The translations under genes and the position numbers were made by a program. Of a stretch of DNA of 64,000 bases, positions 38,888-51,255 are shown in pieces (position 1 is the stretch's first letter; every line of letters starts with the position of its first letter). Origin of the DNA: Patagioenas fasciata (Eukaryota; Chordata; Aves; Columbiformes; Columbidae). The notes beneath the pieces were generated by a model. It ran no database searches and had not been told where the DNA came from. It saw nothing but the letters and a program-made list of their open reading frames with translations. The stretch spans positions 147,869,104 to 147,933,103 of the forward strand of contig NC_092520.1 of the NCBI RefSeq assembly GCF_037038585.1, given 5' to 3'.

Positions 38888-41800
38888 ATGAGGTTCTTTT
38901 TTTTCTTGACATAATTGGTTACATAAACCTCTAAACTAGGCACCCTTAAAGTGTTAGTTAGTTCCCTCTATCACAATCTTCTTCAAACACAACATGTACA
39001 TTTATAAAACATATTAGATGACTTTGTGATAAAGATTCCCCCTCACCCCGCCCCCTAAGGCCAGAGCACAGACTACCTTCTTTTTCTGAGAAATGGTGTG
39101 TTAATTTAATTTCACAGTATGTACTTTTCTGACATGAAGGAGAGATAATATAATAAATTTTCTTCTAGGAAGATCTTTAAAGTCGATATCTAAATCACCA
39201 GAGTTATACATTAAAAAAAAAGTAAAAAATAAAAGCCTTGAATTGTCACACAGCGATACAGCACTGGCTAAACCTTCAGAGTTAGCAGTATGGTAGATTA
39301 GCTTTCTAGCTTTTTACCTCTACAGAAGCAGCTTCAGTTTCTGGTGCCAGTTCAGTTCAGAAATAAAATGAGTTTGCAGTTTTCCTGCTAATACCTAGTG
39401 GTTAGTCGCTAAGAACTGATGCCTGGTTCCAGATGATTACCATTGCTAGTTTAACAGAAACTTATCACTAGCACAGCAGGTAGTGGAGTATTAGTGAGGT
39501 GCATTACATGGTAAAATAAATTCATAGCATCCATAGCTAAAGTCAGTACTTCTAGTCACTGAGTCTCAAAAATCATGTGCTAATGATTCACCTTAGCATG
39601 GCCATTTTTCAAGAAGGCACACCCCAGTAAAGAATTAGCATGCAGATGGAATTTCCTTCTCCTTCAGCAGATAAAATTTGAATTACGCTTTGGGAAAGGT
39701 ATAAGAAAATTTACTGCCTTGATGTACCCCTTCTGTAGGTAAACTGTAGCAGTTTTAACATTCCACAAGGACAGAAAATGATTAAAAAAGGTATAAAATC
39801 ATCATTTGAAGAAATAATTAAAATTCTGTGAGTGATGTTTATTTATATGTAAATACAGACAGACACACACACCTCATTTTCTAGATTTAATCCAGACATA
39901 GTAGATGATAGATGTTAATCTCCATGTAAGCATGGAAGCCCTTCCAGAACAAAAACTAATTAAACTATATGTTTATGGAACATATACCATACGCATGTAT
40001 TAATATAATAAATTCACAAAGCATTAACTTCATTGAATACTGATACATATTCTAAGTTCATATATTTGTACAAATATGAAAACCCCAAAGAAACATAGTT
40101 GTTCTTTTCTATTTATAGAAGCACATGGAGCTCTTATATAACTGTATGAAAGGTATCAAGAGTTTTCATTCCTGAAATTTGTTATGTTTTACGTCCCCTT
40201 GGAAATGTCTTCTAAGTGACAAAGGTTGATTCTTTTCTTGAATGTTATTTTAAATATTAGCATTTTCTGAAAAGCTCATTTGAATCTGCAGTATTTCTTT
40301 ACGAAATGTAATATAATCAAATTGCTTATCCAGATCCACACTGTATTACTCTGGTGTGATAGCTGCATTCATTAGACTTATACTGGTATAAAAGCTAGAT
40401 GAAAACAGTCAGGAATCGGGACCCTATTCTCTTTATTAACAGATCAAATTCTGCTGAAAACAAAGCCTGAATGTTTTCTACTTTGCATATTTTAAATTAT
40501 CTGTACCAAAAAGAGAATCATGCCTATTGCCAAGACCTATACACACTATTCATTATGTCTGGAAAGACAGGACAGGCTTAGTTCATTAAAAAGTTGTTAA
40601 ATTTTTTATTAGACCCTGACTAGTTAATCCATAAAAATGAACAAACCACTCTTTCTCAAAGTTTAATAGCTTGCTTACATCATGCTGTGAAATACGTAAG
40701 AATACGCACAAGCAACAGCTCAAGTTTTGTGAAGTTTTGTCTTTTCATACAGTTGCTTATCATACAAAATGCATGTAAATATAGTAGTTGTTTAAGACAC
40801 AGGAGTCTTTTTAATAAATATCTTGAATTATGTTTAGTGTCTTTTATACATTGTTTTGATCTATGATTTGTTCTGAGTGCCCTCTACTGAAGAGTAAGAT
40901 GAAGTGATGAATTATTTAGTACCCAAAGATATAATGTCTTCAAAACATGTTAGACAGTTGTACATTATTAAAAGGTATATGTATTGAGATATTAAAGGCC
41001 TTAGAGCAAATTTACTGTTTCAAAGATAGGTGTATTACGTGTATGTGGAGACATATATATTAAAAAATGTTGTGTTTCTTCCTTCTCTTTCTGCTTTTCT
41101 GAATAAGATTTTTTTTAATGACTTAGGATTATATAACACCAGAAATCCAGAACATTTGTTGAGCAACAAACATCTCTTGAGATCGTCCTCCAAAACCCCT
41201 AGAAGTCGATAAGAACCTTTTCATTAGTTCAAGTGGCTTTGTATTTGTCCTAAGTAGATACTGTATCATATTTACCAGTTTCACAGACAACTTCTAATAC
41301 TATAGGACAATAATAAATTAGAGAAAGCAAAAGCAGTGGGCAGTTGAAACTTGGACACCGAGAAACCAGTTATAGATACATATATGTATGTCATATATAT
41401 ATTCATATATATCTCTCTGCAACAGTCAAAAGGAGATGTCCATCTTGAATGCTAATTGAATTCTTACAGTTCAGCAAACTTGTCATCAGCCATGAACTAT
41501 CATGGTTCTACTCAACTGAGATTAAATAAAATACATACTTCACAGTGCCGTATTATTGTATTTTTTTAAGTGTCAAATATATCATTATGTATAGCATTTT
41601 AATCAGTGCTAAAAAAAAATTGCTCAAGAACTGTAGGCATACATACTGTTTTATTTGGATAGTATAGACATGTTTGTGTTTCAAAGTAACCAGGTCATCT
41701 CTGATATGATCTAACATTGCTCTCAGCCAAAGGATGCATAGATCTTTTGGTTGAGATGATTGATTAAAACAGCTAAACATGATGCTTCCCCAGCATACTC

Positions 41801-44800
41801 TTTACTAAGTGTGGGTAAGAGTGAAAGCTATCTGATATCACCAACCAAAATGAATGAGTTAGAGATCTCCTGCCAATAGAATGTAACCCCAAACTCTCTC
41901 CATTCTGTAATAAATATGTTGTGTCGCCAGCTCTTGAATCAAAACTAAGCACTTCTGAACTTTATTAGTTAGCTTCACTAATTCTCTGTCTACTCAACAC
42001 GCTGTTCCCTAATACATTGGTATTAACCTCGGCCTCCTGTTCCAGCCCACTTTTCTACTTTATTTCCTATCTTATAATTCCCTTTTAAGCAATGTTTGCT
42101 GCTTATTTTGATGTATTGGGGTTTTTTGGTAGTCAGAGCAGGCATAACTTTATGCATTGCTTTATCTTTTATTTCCCCAGTTTACCCACCTTTTCTTTGG
42201 TTCTGTCTTTTCAAAGGCATCTTTTCAAATGTTTTTGCTTAGTTGCTCTGAAGAACTTCTTCTGGTTGGTAAGTCTCACCACTCAAGTAGCTGACTGACT
42301 ACCACTCATATTCATGACACTTTCTTCTGTTTTACACTTCATTTTAATCAGATTTGTTCACCATATATCACATAAACATTGTGTACTGCAAGTTTTTTCT
42401 AAATTTTTTATGACAGATTCCTGAGATTGCAATTTCCATTAAGTCTGCATGCTGATTTTCCCCAGAAAACCACTTTCAGTTCATGAGTTTCACCATCACT
42501 TCCACAAAAAATACCAATATAAAATAATTAGTCTGCTGCCTACGAGTCTTACTGTCCTCCCTAATGAACTCAGATGGTTACTATTTAGAAATTATATTAT
42601 CTTATTTACGATGTAGAAAATTGCTACAAAGGTAATTACCACTTAGCTTTGTCCCTCATATGTAATGCATGTAACATGCATACAAGTGCAGACACACATA
42701 TTTGCTTTGTGGGTCAGTTCTCATCTTCGGTCCAAACTCCGCTGTCATTCAGGCAGCTTAACAGCCTAAGGAATTTCTGGTTCTTCCTCATTGCTCTAAC
42801 ACACTGCCATGCAACACTTAGAATGCACAGCTTCAGGGAAAATAACAGATTCCCTAAGAAGGTAGTTCCCCTTGGTACGCAAGGGCTGTAATTGCAAAGC
42901 CACTATATAAACAGTGGGGTCTCTACACATCTCGGAGCTGCCAATTGTAACATGTGCAGCCCATGTGGGCCCATGTATATGCAGGAAATCTGTTACTTTG
43001 ACTGTTAAGTTCATGAGACCTGCATGAATCAACTGTTCATCTCACAGACAGCTAGCCATTGCTAGGGAGCTTTAGAAACCCTGTGGTCTCAATCATGTTT
43101 TGTAAGGGACCAAACCCTGCTCCTGTGTGACAGATCTATTAGAGCTTGCTTTCTTTTGCTCAAGCAACTTAAAAAGGAGAGGGTTTCCTGGTGAGGATGG
43201 GCAGTATACAAATATCATACCAGTACTTAATAATCTAGTTGCTATAACAATCTTATGACCCACAATAGTGCCTCTGTATATTCCTTCCAGTCCCAACCAT
43301 ACCTTCCAGAAATGAAGTATGTTTGCTCCAGGGAAGAGACGTTAGGCAGGGAGAACATAAATTGTTTTAGTCCTCCACCCCAAACCAGTCTCATTTCTAC
43401 CCCATTTCCAGCCCTACCACCGAGCAGCTGTTTTTCTGCCTTTCTATGGCTGTGGCAGCCCGTCAAAGCAGACACTGTGTGCAGGAGATCAGTGGAAGGG
43501 TTTTGGCTTCCCAGAAGACGAGTAGCTGAAGGAGGAGGTTGTGCAAGGGGACATCGGGACTGTCCTGGCCTGTGGCTTCCATCATGGATTATGTTCATCA
43601 GGGAACAAATCCAAGCACCCCCATAAAATCAAACTGTGTGAGGAACTGAGATGCTAGTGAAAGCCAAGTCACTTTGCTCAGAACCTCTTGGTTCTACAGT
43701 TTCATGGTTCAATGCAACATCTTGATGCTTTCTATGAGTGCCAATAGTTTAAAAAACTGACATTCTAAACCACAGCACTGGACTTATTACCCTGTACTTG
43801 GATTCATGTGCCTGTCTGAGCTTGTCATCCCTTCACAGTCAATGGAGAAGAATAGGTATGCTGAGGGACAAATTTACCTCATCTTAAGGTAAACAAGTAA
43901 GAGGGCTCAGATAAATCATGGTACAGTATCCACTTCTGTCCATAAGCTATAAACAGATGACAGGTGAAATACATGCATTTACATTGTAGATAATTAAATG
44001 TAGGTAAGATTAATCCTACCCATAAATTCTTCTACAGTCTTCTTTTATAGACCTAGGTCTTAAGCACTCATGAGTTGTGAATTCCAGCTGATCTTTAGTT
44101 GATGGACTGGCACAATGGTGTGATAATCTGTTAATGTATTTTTAAAAAGATTTTAGGCTGTTCTGAAATAGAGCAAAACCTCAAAACCTCATCAAAACCT
44201 GAACATAGTAGCAGTCTCACAACTAGACCTAGAAGTGGGTTCTTTGCAGGTTCCTTTCCATTAAATCAAATGATTACTAGATATGGAGAAGAGCTTGGTC
44301 ACATTTTTATCTTTACTGGGAGGAGAGATTGTTGCCTCCAGTGCCAGATTCAGAATTTGTATAAAAGTTTTTAAGTTTACAAAAAATCTTGCTTTTTTTT
44401 CTCCTTTTGCTTTAAAGTCTGCATTTTTAAAGTTCACCTTCTCAGAGTTTTCTCCCTAAGGGCATCATTCACTGTTAAGTAGGGAACACTAAACACTCAG
44501 TGTTCACCATTATTTGGCAGTGTTTCTACCCTGAAACTGTGGCTTGATTTCTGAGTTTTACAGTGAATGGGAGGGTACTGTATTTAGAGTACTCCAGAAC
44601 TTTGTTCTCAGTCATTTAATATATGACTGATTTAAATAATAATGTCATTATTTTATCATTATATTTATTGCCTTTAAGTGTGTGCCTTGTAAACTATTTG
44701 GGAAAATCTCATATTTTTAAAATAAAAAGTACTTGTGAAAACTAATTCTGAAAAAAAATCTAGGAGTGCCATTTTGCAGGTATGGATTTTTTTAAGGGAC

Positions 44801-47800
44801 TTTGAAATAGTAAAGCATGCTCCACAGTTCTGTCATGTTCCTTCTCAGATAGGTATTTTGTGAATGAATTACATATTATGACACCTTTCTCTAGGGACAC
44901 AGACACCAGATATCAAGAGAAGTTGCCTGTGAAAGTTAGTGAATCACATGGTTTAGAGACCGAGATGTACTAGCAAGAATGTTTGTCTCTGCTAACACCC
45001 CTTTAACTATGTGCCTCACCAGCATTTGTTTATTTAAATACTATTCATATATATACTCAACAATTAAATTGCAAGTTAGAAATCCTGATATAAAAACTTG
45101 ATATGAATATTCGTGATTTAGCCACATTTCAAACATTGGCTTACTTGCTTGAGTTGTTGCTATGGGTATACTGTCCTATACCCAGATGTACTCCTACATC
45201 TGTGTATACATCACAGAAATCCTATCATTGTGGTGGGCCAATATGACAGCAAATTCAAACAAACTGAAAAAAATATTTTTCCATAAACATGAATATATAT
45301 AAATATATACACATACAGTGCACTTACATTAAAACACCCCTGATAGAGCCTTCACAATTATTGTGACCTCTGGGCAGGTTCTGCTGCTGTTAGTTTCCTC
45401 AGTGCTCGCATACTAGATCAAGAAAATTGTAATTATTATACTTTGTGATATGATAATTAATTGAAGATGGGTGACCAGATTTTCAGGTGGAGTGGAAGGA
45501 ATTGGCATTCCTGGCATTTATTTATGCCTTTTGCAAAACCACAATTACTGTATGAGTCGACCAGGAAACCTGACTTCCCTCAGACCAAGTGGAAATGAAA
45601 AGTCAGCCTTTCAAAGAGGTGCAGCACACTTCTTCCAGTGCACCAGACTTACTCATTTTGTCTATCAGTACTGGAGGAAAAACTGATGCCATGGCCCTGT
45701 GTGCTCCATTCCCAACCCTTCTGGGAAGCCATACACACTGCCAGCCCCTATCTCTACCAAATTCTTCAGTCAGTTGCAACTGCATGTTGCTTGCTAATGA
45801 AAGACCCCATAAACACGGCTCCACATTTGCTAATACAGTGTCTTAGAGCATTGCTTCTGGTTTATTCCTCTGACTGTAAACTAAAGGGAGAGCAGTGATT
45901 ACGGGCTAGGAAGGAATTCCTGAAATGACTGATTATGCAAAATTGAAGTTGTGTCAATTAGAATTACGAGAGATTAGTTCCTTCCCCTCACTGAAAAACA
46001 AAAAACAAAACCAAATTATTAGAGAATAGAAAACATCCTTCTAAGCCTAACAGAATTTATTTACCACGACCTAGGTGGAAAACAGGCTCTCTCATATTCA
46101 TGATTGGGCACATTACTATGGTCCCATGGTCTAGCCAAAATATCATTCAGCATTTTTTAAGTACAAAATATTTGGGCACAGCAGCAGGGAGAACGTAATT
46201 AATTTTTAATTACCTAAGGGACTGCTTTGGCTGAGGATGACTGAGGAGTACTGCATTCCTGCTGCCACAATCAGACCTTCAAAGAACATATCTCACCATG
46301 CAAACAGCAGACCTGGCTTGCATGATGTCAGACACCCTTTTAGGACAGCTCTCCTTTTTCTCCAGCAGAATAAGGACAGGTGGCAAGGAGGAAGATAGCA
46401 GGGTGAGACTGATCCACAGATGTGTATTGAACAGCATATTCTAATTGTAAAAATTAGTTTTCTAAGTACATTTTCCAGCATCTGCTGTGAACAAGGAAAG
46501 TAAATCATGAGGTACTGGTTAAGAGCTGAGAATTGAGAATTAAGCTCAGTACTGACACAAATGGATATAATTTCTGTTGTGAGTAAATGGGATTGTACCC
46601 ACTTAAGCCAAAACTGAATTTGGCCAGTAACATATCACAAGCCCCAAACTAGTGATGACAGAGACAATTAAGAAATCATTGCAGTGGAATAGAACAATGT
46701 CACAGAATAAAGGTCTCCTGCCGCTCAACAAATGCTGAAATGAGGCTCATTTATCATGAATGAATGTCGAGGCAGAGCTGGTGTCTTCTAAAACCATGAA
46801 GCTTTACTCCTTTGACAATGCTGAGTAGCAATTATTTATTTCTATTATGTGGAACTAAATGGTTGATATAGATGTAATAATTTTGTTCAATGGCTATTGA
46901 TAGCATAGATGAACAGGTGTTCATTTTATAAATTGTTGACCTATTGTATTCTAATTAGCTTAGACAGGAGATATCAATGTATTGTAGCAAAAGAGTGTAG
47001 TCCTTCAAAAGAAATGTTTTTGCTGTATTTCCACTACCACAAATTATTACAGTGAGTTTTGTACTGCTCCATTAGGACCTAATCATACATTCACCAAATA
47101 GTGTTGCTGTGAGAGGACGATACAACATAATGGGCCAAAAAATCCTTAATTTATTAGACTTTTTAATGAAATATTTTGAAAGCAAAACTTTGAGCTGTTA
47201 TAGGAGGCACTCTATCATGAAAATATCAAGTACATAGGAACAAAACCAGAACCAAAATTATAGTCACCAAACAAACTGCTTGTGGCTGGATTCAGGTTAA
47301 TAATAGCTTTTGAAAATCAATAAGGAGCACGCCATCTCACCAGAAGGCACACAGAGACACAAATTCAATAGATGCAGATGAATAGCTCAAATTTATCAGT
47401 AAAATCTGGCTGCACCGAACCATTCCAGGAGCAAAGCATACCTTATTTCATCAAGACTTATGGTTGGCTTGTATCACCAGAGGTAGTTCATTTTGAAGAA
47501 GCTGACTTAGAGGAAAAATTTTGAAGTCTGCTGAGAAATAAAAAAAAAATATAATAATAAAAAAAAATTCTATTATTCTGAATTCTTCACATCCACCTGC
47601 TTCACGAATCACAAGATTATTTCAGCATGACTTCTTATCTACAGCTGAAGAAACCTTTCTAATGCCAGTCACAACCTCATTCCTTAGTAAGTAAAACTAA
47701 GAGAAAGAAAGGAAGGCAATAGGAGGGAAAGACGGCAACAGAGGTTATTAACATGCTACCAGTCAATAAAATGTGTCCTTTTAAGTCATCATGTCACACA

Positions 47801-48269
47801 CACTCAAACACGTTGCATCTCTGTGACCTTACCTTTCCTCTGTTTCAAAAAGTAGGTGAAAAATGAAAAAAAAAAAATGAGAGGTTGTGTGATGCAGGTG
47901 ATACAGTCACAGAGTGGAGACAAGAAAGCCCTTCAAATGAGAGATGGCAGATATAAAAGGCTTATTACCCTCAAAAATACTTTCTCTGGTAAGAAAAAAA
48001 AAAAAATATATATATATGTATATATTTATAAAATCAAAGGAGGAAGCTGTCTCCAGTTGGCTCTTCTCACCTCTTCCAACATGTTATTAGCCATCATACA
48101 ACAGGAGACACTGCTACCTTGCTCCACAGTCTGTTGCCAGCCTGGAGCCACCTCCTTGCAGTGCACCACATCTTTAACCCACCCCATTTAGAACAGAAGA
48201 TTAGCCTGATGAGGTTTTCTAAGCACCCTTTACTTCTTTCTAATAACAATTATGACCTCTTATGTATGC
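38888..48269. other. AT-rich non-coding stretch
   Basis: About 9.4 kb without a defensible gene. Small TA-rich patches occur at 41381-41412 and 45288-45312, and an A-rich/TA microsatellite at 47995-48028. Regions near 43250-43620 and 45470-45900 have several overlapping reading frames and slightly higher GC, but no recognisable protein motifs or clear splice structure. Confidence 0.5.
47995..48028 (+). repeat. Poly(A) plus (TA)n microsatellite
   Basis: A run of A passes directly into TATATATATATG-type repeats. It is a compound simple repeat. Confidence 0.8.
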
Positions 48270-48700
48270 ACTGTAAGGGCCCCAAGGGCACTGCCAGGCC
48301 AGACCACCCCTACCCATGCTCTGGAGCTCACTTCACCCTGCCCACATCCCAGGACTCCATTTCAGGCCCTGGGGCCATCAGGGACACTGAAGCAGGACCA
48401 GTCTTCACCTTCTCACAGCCCTGCCCTGCTTCACTATGGGCCTTGCCAAGTCAGGCCCATGTCCTGGCCCAGCCTCAGCCGACCCCTGTCCCCAAGGAGG
48501 TCGCATATGCCCAGGGCTGTGGCTGCCGCCAGTGCCCTCCAGCTGCCATGCTCCTGGATGAGGGCGAGGATGGGTCCTGGCTGCCAGGGTCTGCCCTGCT
48601 GCCACCCACACAGGGAACCACCATCGCTCCCAACTCCATGGCCCTCAGTGAGCTACCTGCCCTTCTCACACTCTGGCATCAACATACTTGTTCATTTTGT
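48270..48700. other. GC-rich island of unknown origin
   Basis: This block is strikingly richer in G+C than its flanks, with many CCAGG, GGCCC and CTGCC words, and has few stop codons in the plus-strand frames (one open from 48119 to 48709, another from 48252 to 48716). The predicted peptides are proline- and cysteine-rich without any domain I recognise, and several frames are open at once, so the openness probably reflects composition. It could be an old GC-rich repeat, part of an LTR or a decayed retrocopy; a poly(A) run starts 220 bases further on. I do not call a gene. Confidence 0.5.
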
Positions 48701-48920
48701 GGTCATTGATCAATGAATGTTCACAGGTCCTTTGCATGTAATTGGGCAGGAAGACCTAAAATCTTCATAGGGGACAAACGGCATGCCAAACCACACAGTC
48801 ATTCCCTGAGGTGGCCACGATGAGCTCTCAGCATCTACTGGTTTCCCAGTTGATTGTTGCATCTGGTCAAATACCCACAGAAAAGACCATAGCACATGTT
48901 TATGATTTTGCAGTGGGAAG

Positions 48921-48942
48921 AAAAAAAAAAAAAAAAAAAAAA
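48921..48942 (+). repeat. Poly(A) tract
   Basis: Twenty-two A are followed by GGAAAG and further A-rich sequence to about 48965. It might be the tail of a plus-strand retrocopy, but the body is not recognised. Confidence 0.8.
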
Positions 48943-51238
48943 GGAAAGAAAAAAAAAGAAAAGTATTTTATTTAATTACCAGCTAGTAGCTGAAAAGCAA
49001 ACAACTCGCAGTGGATTCAGGACTCTGAGACACCAAAAACTTCCCCATCTCATGTACCACTTACTAAGCATGATCTGAAATAAAATACAATAGTAATCAC
49101 TCTGCCCTTTATCCCTAACCAATTATTCTCAAGGAATTATAACATCTTAAATCTGCATAAATTATTCTATGTCATACATCTTTTTTAAAATAGAGAACAT
49201 TTCCACAAAACTGCTGCTTCTCCAAAGTTTCTTCAGGAGTCTGTGCAGGTCCTGTAGGACTCCCTTTGCTCAAATTTATAGTCTTCAGTATTAACTACAC
49301 CAAATTAGGCAGGGAAAAACAAAAAAAAAAGCAATGGTTGTTCAGCATTTCTTAAAATTGCGAAAGCATTTATTTGGACCAAATGTTGGGGGGCTCTCTG
49401 TATGATCATGTTTTTTATTCATAGTGCAGTAGAAGTTGGAAAATGCAGATAAGTATGCGTAGATACTGTGACAGTATGGAAGTGAGAAGAGCAAATTGAG
49501 AAGAATGGTAGGACAAAAAAAAAAAAACCAAAGGAAATATAAACTTTTTTTTTAATTACTTCTAAAACTATGATAAGGTTCCTGTTCATAAGTGTTCAAA
49601 TCTTACTTAGGCAAGAAATATAAAGGACACCAGAGAGAGTTACTGTCCTCACCTTACATTTTGTGACTTAGAGAAATTAAAGGTCTCTCTCAAAGTCACA
49701 ACGACAGCCTGAAGACTGTCAGAAAATAGGAATGCACACCATAGTCCTTCATGGCTGTAGCCACGAGGCTTTGGTCCTTCTCCAGTGAGGCAGCTCTGAA
49801 TATTCAAAAAGCTGGAAGCTCTCTCCCAACGTGTTCAATATTTGCTCTGATGATGCCAAGCAGTTAGCTTTTCATGTCACAAGAAGGAAGGGTATGACTT
49901 CATGCATTGGATTCCTATGCTAGCCTCTCATTTCATGAGCAGCAGCTTAATTCTGACCAAAATGATCTCATTTTCATTCAATTAGGATGCAAAGAACCAC
50001 AGTATCCCCATATCCAGGTAACATAATGTTTCAATCTATTATTATGGGCACCTTTACATAGCTGATGACACCCTTCCTCTCTAATTTGCAGGTTAGGAAT
50101 GTTCCACTTTGACTGTCTCCTGGTTTGCTGTATAACTGTAATAATGCTTGTCAGACAGCTCCTCTTTTTTTTTTTAATGTTGGGAGTGAAAGGCACTTCT
50201 TAATCAAAATTAGAGGGTTAAAAACATGCCATTGGAGTAAAGCAATCTTTAATGTATCAGGGTTTATTTTGCTGTTTGAAAGGGATTTAAAAGTTAAGGA
50301 AATTCTATCAAGAAAAAAATACATTTTCAACCTTGTTACAAACAAAAACTGTATTTGTAACCACTGTTTTCACTTTCTTCTTTTTCTTGTAGCTTCTTAG
50401 AGGCTGAATGCTGAAAAGTTTATTTCCCCCCAGCTTTGTTGCTTTTTTGGTTTTGGTTTTGATTAATACTAAATCAAGGGACCAAGGTCAAACTCTCAGC
50501 TGAGGTATAAAGATACAGAAATACCTGGAGGTTCCAGCTAAGACCCAGGTGCCATCTTGTTAAAAATACAGACTGAGTCCTTATACAAAAAAGTGAAGAG
50601 GCATGATGTACAAGCAGCACAGCGACTGCACAAGTCAGGAGCAGATCATGGTTCTCCTTGGCTATATCCATCATACAAAGCCTCCATATGGCTGTGCTCA
50701 GTAGTGCCCTCAGAGCCAGCCTCTGCTTGGAAGCATGGCTACAAATGCAGTTGGAGACTACCTTTCTTGCAGATGTCTTTGTTACTGTACACAGCCACCA
50801 GCCACTCTAGTTGAATTTCAGACAGAAATTCACTTCAGAAAGTGATCAAAAGCTATGAACTGTGGAGTATACCATTACCATGGCTATTCTTACATCTGCT
50901 TATCACCTGCAGCAGAGAAACCACTTTTGACTTGATACTCACTAGACCAGTCCATTCTTCCTTCGCAAATTACTGGACCTTCATTCATTTGCACTGTATA
51001 ATTTGTGGCTTTACATATAGTACTGCAGCTTAACTCTGAAAGACATATGAACCTTATCTGCCTTTAGGCTACCCATATTGACTAAACTTCAAAAATTTGA
51101 ACACAGTATTTATTAAAGGATACGTCTTACAAAACTGGTTATTTTTCCCACATTTTTCCAGTCCAAAGCATAGTACCCTAATCACTGGTTGGATATTGCA
51201 CAGACAACAAGAGGATGTGAATACATTCAACTAATGTG

Positions 51239-51255
51239 AAAAAAAAAAAAAAAAA
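51239..51255 (+). repeat. Poly(A) tract
   Basis: A run of 17 A follows CTAATGTG. No body of a retroelement was identified. Confidence 0.75.

Noticed and set aside
38643-38891. An 82-codon plus-strand reading frame
   Set aside because: It lies inside the inferred LTR in antisense orientation and has no recognisable domain.
43242-43626. Overlapping frames on both strands at a mildly GC-richer spot
   Set aside because: Both strands are open over the same interval and neither translation has a recognisable motif.
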